DNA of 64,000 nucleotides from Aristolochia californica (GCA_029961685.1 JARWKL010000016.1:17614157-17678156); one strand, 5' to 3'. Numbered from the stretch's first letter, positions 35,437 through 45,981 are shown. Made by a program: numbers and translations. Notes: a model not told the origin generated them from the letters alone.

Positions 35437-36986
35437 GGGAATTTCCCTAAAATACCCATTTAAAATAAATTAATTTCAAAAACACTGACGTCATCAAAAT
35501 ATTTCTAAAACTACCCAACTTTGACCGGTCAAATGCTATGTGTGCAGTCAAAAGCGACACGTAAGCTTTGATTGCTTATGTGTCGACAAGTCATCAGAGC
35601 AATAACATAAATCGACACATCGTCCGACACGTCATTATTTTACCACGTCATCTGCCACATAAGCTGCCACGTCATTAAATAAAAAAATTGAATAATTTTT
35701 TTAAAAAATTCAAAAAATAAGATACATGTTTTATTACCTAATATCTACAATATTGGTCATTTATCTTTGGGAAAAGTAATAAATTTTATGTCTCAAAGCC
35801 AAAAATAGAAAAAACCAAAATTTTTAATAATTTATATTACTTAAAAGTAATTTGGTTTGTAAATTAATTATTTGACAAATAAAATTTTAACATTCTACTT
35901 AAAATCATGATAAATCTAATAAAAACCTATTGAAATGAAAATAATATGATTAATCATGTTAACATATTAATTAATATATTATTAAATTATTTTCAAGCAA
36001 GTATTTTTAAACAAAATCATCACTATTTATAAAGAGAGGCTTTTTTTACTTGCATATGGAGAAAAGAATATTTATAAAATGAAATTTATTGGATAAATAA
36101 TATAAGGGTAAATTAATAAATATTTACAAAATATTAATATTTTTATTTATGTTACTTTTTTATAACAGAATAAAATAGTAAAATAAATAATTATTTATAA
36201 TTACCACCCTTAGCGAATCGAGCCTGCAGATTGAAAAGGGTTTAGCAAAGTCTATGAAGGTTAAAAAATTGAACAGAACAATAGACCGGATTCCGTCGTT
36301 ATTAAGGATCGAAAAACGTCAATGCAATACAATACTATTCATCCATTTGAACTGCCATGACTGATCTCATCACATTTGCAAGTTAGGCTAGTTGGGTTAA
36401 TTGAATAAAAAAACAATGCATTCCATTCAGAAACAGAACCCAATCCACTGTTATTCACAAAAAAAATTAATACAGTAATTAGATTCAAGAGGGGAGAGGA
36501 GAAGAATAATGAGAAGCGGGGGGGGTGCTGTTGGGGGCGTTGAGGGCCATGTCGAGCGGCGACAGCAAGAGAGCGAGCGGTAGCAGGGGAGCGAGAGGCC
36601 GAGGCCGAGGCCGAGCGGCGGCAGTAGGAGAGCGAACGGCTGAGGCCGAGTGGTGGCAACAGGAGAGTGAGCGGCCAAGGCCGAGCGGCGGCAGTGGTTA
36701 GAGGAGAGGGGGCGAGAGGAGACGCGAGGAGAAAGATTGAGGAAGAGAGATTTTTGAGAAAAAAAATACAAGTGAGGGCTTACGTGGAACGATATGTATA
36801 TGAATTTTTTATTTTTTTAAAAAAATATTTATTTTTTATTTAATGACATGGCAGATTATGCGTGTCGCTTTTGACCGCACACATAGGCATTTGACCGGTC
36901 AAAGTTGGATAGTTTTACAAATATTTTGATGACGTTGGTGTTTTTAAAAATAATTTATTTTAAATGGGTATTTTGGTTAAATTCCC
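35437..36986. mobile_element. non-autonomous Mutator-like element upstream of PLT-c (1550 bp)
   Basis: Terminal inverted repeats of about 125 bp: 35437-35561 and 36861-36986. Both start GGGAATTT and share CCAAAATACCCATTTAAAAT-like, GACGTCATCAAAATATTT-like and CAACTTTGACCGGTCAAATG blocks; a second zone of similarity continues to CTGCCACGTCATTAAATAAA. An exact 9-bp target duplication (TAAATTAAA) flanks it, the Mutator hallmark. No transposase is inside. The right third is a GC-rich island (36480-36740) of GAGGCCGAG / GCGGCGGCAG repeats, and 36200-36480 looks different from the AT-rich arms, so the element may carry captured host DNA (Pack-MULE). It is related to the MULE at 9923-11044. Confidence 0.9.
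36480..36740. repeat. GC-rich repeat island inside the MULE
   Basis: Imperfect tandem copies, period about 50 bp, of GAGGCCGAGCGGCGGCAG and AGGAGAGCGA. Minus-strand frames through it give Ser/Arg/Ala-rich low-complexity peptides that I do not regard as genes. Confidence 0.6.
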
Positions 36987-37514
36987 TAAATTAAATTCTC
37001 ACTTCCATGAAAAGCCTAGTAGCTATCACCCACATCTGGTACTAAATTTTATCTATCTTAGTATAATTGAGCTAAGAAATCTTTATGGAGGCATTGATGG
37101 TTAAGAGCTTCTGCTGGCAGACAACAGAGATCATCGTTTGAGTCCAGTATTGAAGAAAGTCGAGGTTAATATGAATTTTTAATGTCGGCTTCCGTGTTCA
37201 GTTGAACTCTTTCTGTAATTTAAAATTGGGATATTTAAAAAATACCCAAAAATCTTTAAAATATTCGCAAGAATACGGATTTCAATCCCAAACAAGCTTT
37301 TTTATTTCAGTATTTTTCTAAATGACCCTTTAAAATATTTCGTTAGACAATAATGGCGGCTGCTGGTCCTTCTATCATTGATGTAGCTTTTCAACCCTTT
37401 CAACCCATTTCTCTTATTTAAGCTCAGGAACTGCTCTTAGTACTCCTCGTGCTGTCCATGGCTGCTTGAATCTCTGAAAACAGACTGATCAGAGAGACAG
37501 CTTACAGAAGGCCG
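36987..37514 (+). promoter_or_regulatory. PLT-c upstream region with TATA box
   Basis: Begins with the right copy of the 9-bp duplication. TATTTAAG is at 37415-37422, 93 bp before the ATG. Nearly identical to the PLT-b upstream region; the MULE ends 429 bp before the TATA box. Confidence 0.6.
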
Positions 37515-39216
37515 ATGGAGAATACCTGTGTGGTAGCTTCTTCTGTTGGGTCTACTTCAGCCATGGAGGTGGAGACGCCGGAAAAGCCTAGGGGGAGGAA
37601 TAAGTATGCCACTGCATCCACCATGCTAGCTTCCATGACTTCCATTCTTCTGGGTTATGGTGAGTTCACCTTTAGAGTCAGAGAAATGGGTATAAATGAG
37701 TTTCTGTTCTTTGCGTTGTATCGAAGATGGAAGATAAGCTTTTTCTTTGGCTTCTGTTTTTTATGAATTTTTCGTCTTTTGTTCTTCAGATATTGGAGTG
37801 ATGAGTGGAGCGGCGATATTCATCAAAGATGATTTGAAAATCAGCGACGTACAAGTGGAAATCATAGTGGGAATCCTCGACGTCTACGCTCTGATCGGAT
37901 CGGCAGCCGCCGGGAGGACGTCGGATTGGATAGGCCGGCGGTACACCATCGTCTTCTCCGCCATCATCTTCTTCGTGGGTGCACTTCTGATGGGCTTCGC
38001 GACCAATTACGCTTTTCTGATGGTGGGAAGATTCGTCGCAGGAATCGGCGTCGGATATGCTCTGATGATCGCTCCCGTGTACACGGCTGAGCTCTCGCCC
38101 GCGTCAACCAGAGGCTTCCTCACATCACTCCCTGAAATCTTCATCAACGTCGGGATTCTGCTCGGTTATGTCTCGAACTACGGGTTCGCAAAGCTCCCGG
38201 AGAACCTCAGCTGGCGGATGATGCTCGGCTTCGGTGCAATCCCAGCCGTCTTCCTCGCCGTCGGCGTACTAGCCATGCCTGAGTCGCCTCGGTGGCTCGT
38301 AATGCAAGGCCGTCTCGGAGACGCCAGACTAGTTCTAAACAAGACCTCGGACACCAAGGAGGAAGCAGAGTGCCGGCTGAGAGACATCAAAGAAGCCGCC
38401 GGAATACCAGAAAATTACACCGAAGACGTGGTTGAAGTCCCGCAGCGCAACCGCGCCGGGAAGGGAGTGTGGAAGGAGCTGCTATGGAAACCAACCCCTG
38501 CCGTTCGCCGCATCCTCATAGCCGGCGTCGGTATCCATTTCTTCCAACAGTCGTCCGGCATCGATTCCGTCGTCCTCTACAGTCCGCGCATCTTCAAAAA
38601 AGCAGGAATCAAAGGCAACGACGCTCTCTTGGGCGCAACCGTGGCTGTCGGATTCACCAAGACGATGTTCATCTTGGTGGCAACTTTTCTGTTGGACAGA
38701 GTCGGAAGACGGCCGCTCCTCCTCACCAGCGTCGCCGGTATGATCGTCTCCCTCGTCGGTCTGGGATTTGGACTAACTATCATCGATCACTACCACGAAG
38801 AGAGGATTGTATGGGCGATCGTCATCTGCATCGGCTCCATCCTTGCGTACGTTTCCTTCTTCTCCATCGGGCTGGGACCCATCTCCTGGGTCTACAGCTC
38901 GGAGATTTTCCCGCTCAGACTGAGGGCACAGGGGGCCAGCATGGGAGTGGCGATGAACAGGGTGACGAGCGGGGTCATCGCCATGACCTTCCTTTCGCTT
39001 TACAAGGCCATTACGATCGGCGGCAGCTTCTTTCTCTACGCTGGTTTTGCTGCTGTTGCATGGGTCTTCTTCTACACCTTCTTCCCTGAAACTCGAGGAC
39101 GGACACTAGAAGAAATGCAGACCCTGTTTGAGAAACCTGTTTTTAGATCCAGAGGGACGAAAGAAGGAAGAAGCCACGATGAGGTTCAGTCAAGCAATGT
39201 ACATGAACAGCGATAA
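37515..39216 (+). CDS. PLT5: PLT-c, polyol/monosaccharide:H+ symporter, copy 3
   Basis: Exon 1 is 37515-37659, the intron 37660-37789 (130 bp, GTGAGT..CTTCAG) and exon 2 37790-39216, giving 523 residues. The full set of sugar-porter motifs is present (GYDIGVMSGA, GRTSDWIGRR, PESPRWL, QQSSGID, DRVGRRPLLL, SSEIFPLRL, PETRGRTLEEM). Several of its private changes fall in membrane segments: Ala to Asp at residue 79 (GILDVYALIGS, just before the loop 2-3 motif), VFSAIIFF for VFAAVIFF, ALMIAP, INVGILLGY, LGFGAIP and YAGFAAV. A charged residue in TM2 could alter function, though relatives often have Asn there. Open and apparently complete; closest to PLT-b. Confidence 0.94.
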
Positions 39217-39394
39217 AATTCTCTTAAAGTTCGTATAATCGTCAGGTTTAGCTTAATTTACGGTTAAATCAACAACAAGGCAAGATTGGAAATGCCGACA
39301 GAATACTTATCGTTGTCATGGAAAGATTAATTAGTTTTTTTTCTACGTGATAATCAAATCCAACACCAGGCATATTTTACTAGTTTGTCGCTTT
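39217..39394. other. 3' flank of PLT-c, ending at the unit 3/4 junction
   Basis: Conserved PLT 3' flank up to GTTTGTCGCTTTC. It then changes without spacer to ATACTCTCTAGGAGCTCATG, which belongs in the middle of the CACTA remnant (compare 33160-33190). The shared TC at the join indicates a recombination point at 39393-39395. Confidence 0.75.
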
Positions 39395-41760
39395 CATACT
39401 CTCTAGGAGCTCATGCATGGTAGTCTAGTTCTCTCAAAATGTCAAGCCCCATATATAATACATGACAACTCCTGCCACTACATCACTTTAGATATCCAAA
39501 TCAAACTTCTCCTTCCAAAAAAAGAGTAACAAAAAATATTATCAAATTTAACGTTGTAAGCTAGTGAAAATTAAAGGAAAAAATCTAATTGAGTAATTTA
39601 AAATACTTAGCTTAATACAGGTATACCAAGAAGCTAACTGATGATCAGTGTAGGATTTAAATGTATCTGCCTTTACCTCCTTGTGATTTCTAGGGATATG
39701 GCCCATTCAATGAGTGAAAAGTCTATAACATCTCGATGCCCTCCTATATGAATCTCTAAACTTCGGGAGATCCTCCTACTAAGCCCTCTCATAATATCAT
39801 CCACTCTAGAGCCTTATCGGGTGCATACTCACCTCTTTGGCGAGGATATGAATGGAAATGATGTGGATGGAGAGGGTGTGGTAGCCTAGGTGGACGAGGT
39901 GGTATAATATTAGATAAACCTGCATAATATATTTATAATGCCAATAATATTATTTCAAATAATTGTAACACCAACTTTATTTCTCAAGGACTATTATTCA
40001 AATTCATTGTTGTCTAACTACGTTATATTTCTTCATTAGCTTTCTTCTCCGCTTGTTCGACCTCTTCTTTTTCTTTTGTTTCCTCTTATTCTTTATCGTA
40101 CTTGTCTTCTACCTCAACTTCGTCTTCTTCGTTTACATTCTCTTCATTATATATCTTCACCTTCTACTATTTGTACATTTATATGATCTGGAGGAACCTC
40201 TAACCTTGTCAATGGCCAAACATCATCGTCTACCTGGACAACATGGAGAATTTGACAACTCCTATTGGTAGGCTATCATTTATTTAGATATTGATAATTA
40301 TTGCTCTAACACATCAAACACATTTCTCATAATCACATTATGAACTATGCGTCACGGACCACTATTTTTAGGGTCTCCATGTAATAAACCTAATTCGATT
40401 TGAAATGTCAATGCAAAAGGGTCGTCTTTGCACCATGTCTACAAGATATTAACATTGCTAAAGCTATCAATTGTCTTAAAACCTTGTTTACTCTTGCTTA
40501 TATCAAACCACTTGCACTTGAGCATATAAAAAAATTATTGCCCAAGTACTATAGTTCGATTACATAAATTACGACCCCATGATAGTCAAGGTAATTATGT
40601 TTCTTATACCCCTTTATACTGATGTTGTTATTTTGAGTCTTACGATTTGCCTCAACTTGCTCACTGTAGATGTGTATGACTTTAACAATATAACTCGTGT
40701 ATTGCTACTAGATATAGGACCCATTCCAAAATGGTGAATATTACTGTTTATTTTAAGTTGGCCACAAACTACTAGAGTTTTAACTTGAAATAAATTAGAT
40801 GACATCAAGAATATTAACATGCAACAAATTCTACAATCATGAGTGGCTATACCTGTCATATTGTTGGTTCGGGTTGATTTTACCCTCATTTTGGAAAACT
40901 TCTTTGTGTTCATTGTGCAACATAAATAAAAATAAAAATAAAAATCATACTCGATAACTAACCTAGAAGATGAATTCGTTAAGTACTTATTAGATGTATT
41001 GTTCTTTGATATGATTTTAATTATTTAGTACAACCCACAACTTGTTATACAAGTTCAAGTCAAGGATTAATTCGTTTCTTCTACTTAGTTCACGGGAAGT
41101 ATGGGCAAAAACTGAGATTTTTTCCTTTAGGTAGTCAATATTTCCATCATTATTCTAATACATTCGATTAAAAATCTTGTTTCAACATCTCTAAGTACAT
41201 TGATTAAAATATCAAAAGTTCGTCGTTAATAAACATGTCTACAAAGAACCATCCAGACAAGCTCTATTTTGAACCATTATTTTCAAATTACAATGAAACC
41301 TCTCAAGCGAATACTTCCGTTGTTATAGTATCGGACTACTCAATAGTGCTTCTTGAGGTACATGAACTGTCAAATAAACCAATACATAAAAAAATCACTG
41401 CATTATCTTAATTTATTTTCTAGAAGCTACGAGTTGTCGTTTTGTCACCCTTACTTCTAATAGTTTTTTAAACAAATCATAACAAGCCTAAAATAAGATG
41501 TCAAATCTTCTCCTTTTGGCAGCAAATGGATGTACTTATCACCCAAAACACTAATAATTTTTTTTTTTTGGGCTTGCATTAACTATTCCAAAAATACATA
41601 TATAAATGCTCTAAATTTTTCAAGTGAAAGCTTCTAAAGTTATTTGTATTATAATAAGAGAGATTCTTTTAATCTAGTATCATCTTTGAAGTCCCATCTC
41701 TTCTTAAATTAATTTCTCACTTCCATGAAAAGCTACTAAAGTGTGTATAATTCTTACTTA
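39395..41760 (-). mobile_element. CACTA remnant, array unit 4 (partial)
   Basis: Corresponds to the right half only of the CACTA segment in units 1-3 (co-linear with about 33165-35420). On the minus strand it has the DUF4216-like (40345-40690) and DUF4218-like (41230-41400) fragments. The short distance to PLT-c explains why PLT-c and PLT-d are only 2.9 kb apart. Its right part resembles unit 1 (for example the TA tract at 41785) more than units 2 and 3. Confidence 0.7.
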
Positions 41761-41784
41761 TATATGAATAATTTCAAGAGTATG

Positions 41785-41807
41785 TATATATATATATATA
41801 TATATAT
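41785..41807. repeat. (TA)n microsatellite
   Basis: Eleven TA units at the place homologous to the tract at 9501-9531. Confidence 0.9.
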
Positions 41808-41939
41808 CCCATATATAAAGCCTCATAGCTATCACCCAACATGTAATAGAATTTGGCATATGAAAAATCATATTTCTGATTTCAACTCTCCTAACTAATT
41901 GCACATGAAATAAATGAAGATTTTTTTATTTCGGTATTA

Positions 41940-42116
41940 TTTTAAATGACCCTTTAAAATATTTCGTTAGACAATAATGGCGGCTAATGGTAGAACCCTT
42001 TCAACCCCATTTCTCTTATTTAAGCTTAGGAGCTGCTCTTAGTACTCCTCGTGCTGTCCATGGCTGCTTGAATCTCTGAATACAGACTGATCAGAGAGAC
42101 AGCTTACCGAAGGCCG
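41940..42116 (+). promoter_or_regulatory. PLT-d core promoter, shortened
   Basis: TATTTAAG at 42017-42024, 93 bp before the ATG as in the sisters. Between CGGCT and TTTCAACCC about 25-30 bp present in the other three copies (GGTCCTTCTATCATTGATGT and its surroundings) is missing. Confidence 0.6.
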
Positions 42117-43814
42117 ATGGAGAATAACTGTGTGGCAGCTTCTTCTGTTGGGTCTACTTCGGCCATGGAGGTGGAGAAGCCGGAGAAGCCTAGGGGGAGG
42201 AATAAGTATGCCACTGCATCCACCATGCTAGCTTCCATGACTTCCATTCTTCTGGGTTATGGTGAGTTCACCTTTAGTCGCAGAGAAATGGGTATAAATG
42301 GGTTTCTGTTCTTTGCGTTGTATCGAAGATGGAAGATAAGCTTTTTCTTTGGCTTCTGTTTTTGATGAATTTTTCGTATTTTGTACTTCAGATATTGGAG
42401 TGATGAGTGGAGCAGCGATATTCATCAAAGATGATTTGAAAATCAGCGACGTACAAGTGGAAATCATAGTGGGAATCCTCGCCGTCTACGCTCTGATCGG
42501 ATCGGCAGCCGCCGGGAGGACGTCGGATTGGATAGGCCGGCGGTACACCATCGTCTTCGCCGCCATCATCTTCTTCGTGGGTGCACTTCTGATGGGCTTC
42601 GCGACCAATTACGCTTTTTTGATGGTGGGAAGATTCGTTGCCGGAATCGGCGTCGGATATGCTCTGGTGATCGCTCCCCTGTACACGGCTGAGGTCTCGC
42701 CCGCGTCATCCAGAGGCTTCCTCACATCACTCCCTGAAATCTTCATCAACTTCGGGATTCTACTCGGTTATGTCTCGAACTACGGTTCGCAAAGCTCCCG
42801 GAGAACCTCAGCTGGCGGATGATGCTCGGCGTCGGTGCTATCCCAGCCGTCTTCCTCGCTGTCGGCGTATTCGCCATGCCTGAGTCGCCACGGTGGCTCG
42901 TAATGCAAGGCCGTCTCGGAGACGCCAGACTAGTTCTAAACAAGACCTCGGACACCAAGGAGGAAGCAGAGTGCCGGCTGAGCGACATCAAAGAAGCCGC
43001 CGGAATACCAGAAAATTGCACCGAAGACGTCGTTGATGTTCCGAAGCGCAACCGCGCCGGGAAGGGAGTGTGGAAGGAGCTGCTATGGAAACCAATCCCG
43101 GCCGTTCGCCGCATCCTCATAGCTGGCGTCGGTATCCATTTCTTCCAACAGTCGTCCGGCATCGATTCCGTCGTCCTCTACAGTCCGCGCATCTTCAGAA
43201 AAGCAGGAATCAAAGGCAACGACGCTCTCTTGGGGGCAACCGTGGCTGTCGGATTCACCAAGACGATATTCACCTTGGTGGCAACTTTTCTGTTGGACAG
43301 AGTCGGAAGACGGCCGCTCCTCCTCACCAGCGTCGCCGGTATGATCGTCTCCCTAGTCGGTCTGGGATTTGGACTAACCATCATCGATCACTACCACAAA
43401 GAGAGGATCGTATGGGCGATCGTCATCTGCATCGCCTCCACCCTCGCCTACGTTTCCTTCTTCTCCATCGGGCTGGGACCCATCGCCTGGGTCTACAGCT
43501 CGGAGATTTTCCCGCTCAGACTGAGGGCACAGGGGGCCAGCATGGGAGCGGCAATGAACAGGGTGACGAGCGGGGTCATCGCCATGACCTTCCTTTCGCT
43601 TTACAAGGCCATTACGATCGGCGGCAGCTTCTTTCTCTACGCTGGTATTGCTGTTGTTGCATGGGTCTTCTTCTACACCGTCCCTGAAACTCGAGGACGG
43701 ACGCTAGAAGAAATGCAGACCCTGTTTGAGAAACCTGTTTTTAGATCCAGAGGGACGAAAGAAGGAAGAAGCCACGATGAGGTTCAGCCAAGCAAAGGAC
43801 ATGAACAGCGATAA
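42117..43814 (+). pseudogene. PLT-d, polyol transporter copy 4 with a one-base frameshift
   Basis: Exon 1 is 42117-42261, the intron 42262-42391 (130 bp, intact GT..AG) and exon 2 42392-43814. One G is missing at 42784-42786: TACGGTTCGC where all three sisters have TACGGGTTCGC. This shifts the frame after residue 179 and gives a stop at 42820-42822, removing TM6-12. Downstream the original frame stays open to the normal end (tail EVQPSKGHEQR), and a further in-frame codon loss gives YTVPETRG instead of YT-F/I-x-PETRG. The 5' half reads like PLT-b/c and the 3' half like PLT-a (see findings). The lack of other lesions means the break is recent, or is an assembly or sequencing error in a G run. 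If the base were present it would be a normal symporter of about 522 residues. Confidence 0.85.
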
Positions 43815-44136
43815 AATTTTCGTAAAGTTCGTATAATCGTCAGATTTAGCTTAATTTACGGTTCAATCAATAAAACAACAAGGCAAGATCGGAAATGCCG
43901 ACAGATTACTCATCGTTTTCATGGAAAGATTAATTAGTTTTTTTCTACGTGGTAATCAAATCCAACGATAGAAACATCCTGACGATTGTAATTTAATTAT
44001 TTGTCAATACTCAACACAAGGCATATTTTACACATCCTGAGACGTTGCTCGATAAACAAGAACCATTATTGCAGGAAGGTGCAGGAGGGCCCTTCCCTAA
44101 ATGCAGCCTCCCCAACTTCCTCCCGTCGCTTTGACC
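43815..44136. other. 3' flank of PLT-d
   Basis: Conserved PLT 3' flank (TTTACGGTTCAATC.., GAACCATTATTGCAGGAAGG), then a C-rich stretch. No gene. Confidence 0.5.
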
Positions 44137-44429
44137 CTAGCTAGCTTGCCAGCGGCTCGAGATTAGCTCAGTTTCGGCTCAATTCATTTTGATTTATCTG
44201 GATGACACGAATCGAGTTCGATATCTTAATCAGACTCGTTTCATGAGTTTAGCTCAACCAAACCATGGTTCCGTTCAAAATCTCACGAGCCGCCTGTTAA
44301 CTTGACAAAGGCCTCCCGGGGGGGAGGGTGGTTCTTTTCGATATTCAATTCAGGGTCTAACGTTCTTTTAGGTTTCCCTGTTTTGTGATTCATCAATCAT
44401 CATTGTCCGTTAACAGCCTTGCATAGCCA

Positions 44430-45058
44430 CTTTCGAGGGCGACTTGTTGCACGGTAGAAGGAGATGGATTTGGAGCAGTGAGGAAGAACAAAAATGGATC
44501 CATTTTTGCCGATTCCAACGAGCCAAATATCTCTTCTTTTGAGACATTAGATGCAGAAATAACGCATGAGACTGTTGATTTCTTTGTTAATGATGCAGAG
44601 GGTGACCCTGACTCTCCTACGGAGATCTTGTCCTCCATTGATGAGGCATTGGAAGAGTTGCACTCTGGGCAGGTACGCGACTTTGCATATGTCAAAAAAA
44701 TTTCATTCATCTCTTGAGAATATATCTTCTTTTGAGACATTAGATGCCGAAATAACGCATAAGACTGTTGATTTCTTTGTTAGTGATGCAGAGGGTGACC
44801 TTGACTATCCTACGGAGGGCTTCCCCTCCAGTGATGAGGCACTGGAAGCTTTGCGCAATGGGCAGGTCTGCGACTTTGCATATTTCAGAAATTTTGCATT
44901 TATTGCTTGAGAATACCTCTTCTTTTGAGACATTAGATGCAAAAATAATGCATGAGATAGTTGATTTCTTTGTTAGTGATGCAGAGGGTGACCTTGATTG
45001 TCGTATGGAGGACTTCTCCTCCATTGATGAGGCACTGGAAGCTTTGTGCCGTGGGCAG
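44430..45058 (+). pseudogene. RIBA3: captured RIBA3-like exon, triplicated
   Basis: The reading starts in RATCCTVEGDGFGAVRKNKN and continues to ISSFETLDAEITHETVDFFV and SDAEGDPDSPTEILSSIDEA, ending LHSGQ at a splice-donor-like CAG|GTACGC (44672). This is the segment just before the DHBP-synthase domain in plant RIBA3 proteins (..AEIT.ETVDFFVSDAEGDPD.P.EGFSSI..AL..LR.GKF). Two further copies follow, ending at CAG|GT at 44865 and 45058. The repeat unit is 193 bp (44526-44718, 44719-44911, 44912-45104), so the frame changes between copies, and in-frame stops follow each copy. It cannot make a RIBA protein. Identification is by memory of the family. Confidence 0.7.
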
Positions 45059-45104
45059 GTCTGAGACTTTGCATATTTCAGAAATTTTGCATTTATCACT
45101 TGAG
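44526..45104 (+). repeat. three tandem 193-bp units
   Basis: Unit starts at 44526, 44719 and 44912, each beginning AATA(T/C)CTCTTCTTTTGAG-like and ending CTTGAG. The spacing is exactly 193 bp with no indels; divergence is by substitutions only. Confidence 0.9.
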
Positions 45105-45226
45105 CAGTTGGACTGTTCTTATAGAAATTAACTTTCATCATAGACATTTGGTTGCTTCTTATGGGTTTACTTCAGATCACTTTCTAGATCAGTTCTTCTG
45201 AAGCCTGAATCACCTCCATCTTGTAG

Positions 45227-45446
45227 TTTGTGATTGTTGTAGATGATGAAAATGGTGAAGTGGAAGGAAACATTATTATGACAACATGCTTTGCGACACC
45301 TCATGTTGTGGCTTTTATGATCAAGCATGGTTCTGATGGTCTCGATAGGCATGACAGAGGAGGATCTTGAGAGGCTAAGCATTCCGATGATGTCTCCAGA
45401 TGGTGAAACACAGAGTATATCCGCTGCAACTTTCATAATGATAGTG
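45227..45446 (+). pseudogene. RIBA3: captured RIBA3-like exon, DHBP synthase domain start
   Basis: After an acceptor-like CCATCTTGTAG the sequence encodes FVIVVDDENGEVEGNIIMTT and CFATPHVVAFMIKHGS. After a one-base frame change near 45333 it reads VGMTEEDLERLSIPMMSPDG. This is the 3,4-dihydroxy-2-butanone 4-phosphate synthase N-terminal region (VVDDE.RE.EG.LI.A, ATPE..AF...HG.GIV.V.M..EDL.RL..P.M); the usual Asp/Arg-Glu after VVDDE is altered. It ends at a donor-like GTG|GTAGGT. It lies in the same cargo as the preceding triplicated exon and is clearly a fragment. Confidence 0.75.
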
Positions 45447-45981
45447 GTAGGTTTATTTCCCTTATCTTGCCTATTAGTACATTAAGTAATTAGTAGTGGA
45501 ATAATATTTTTTTATCTGACAATAACAAGTTTTATTTTTTTGTTTTTTGTCATAGGTGGAGGTTTTGCTCATGCGGAGGGGACTTCGTATATTGTTTCCT
45601 TATTACGAAGAGAAAGAGATAGAGTTTATAAATTTATACTGGATGTATAGTTTTTATTTGGGTAATTGCTAATTGATATTGATATTTCAATGATGTTTTT
45701 GTGTTTAATTATTGAATAAAGTTTATACATAATTATGCAAATTTTATAAATAATTTTATGCAGAGTGTGTAGATAATTTTATATAAAATTTATTTGACAT
45801 GTATTTTATGCAATGTTTTAAATGTAGGTTGGAACTCGAACTCAGTTAAAATTATTAGGCTCGAGCTCGATTACAATTTTAGGCTCGAGGCTAGGCTTGG
45901 CTCGAGCTCGAGTTCAAAATATTTAAATCAAACCCGGCTCGAACATAGGTTTGGACTTGACTCGATTCAATGCCACCCCTA

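Larger units (their letters stand above)
44137..45981 (+). mobile_element. hAT-like element carrying a RIBA3 gene fragment (Pack-hAT)
   Basis: The right end GGCTCGAACATAGG..TGCCACCCCTA (to 45981) and the left part GCCAGCGGCTCGAG..TTTCGGCTC (44148 on) match the two ends of the complete hAT element at 50503-52735. The subterminal TTATGCAGAGTGTGTAGATAATTTTAT region matches as well. The left tip is degenerate and no 8-bp duplication is visible. Between the ends lies host-derived exon sequence of a riboflavin-biosynthesis gene with original splice sites, so the cargo came from genomic DNA, not from mRNA. Confidence 0.65.

Noticed and set aside
36339..36771. Two overlapping 106-codon minus-strand frames
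   Set aside because: Low-complexity Ser/Arg/Pro/Leu translation from the GC-rich repeat inside the MULE.
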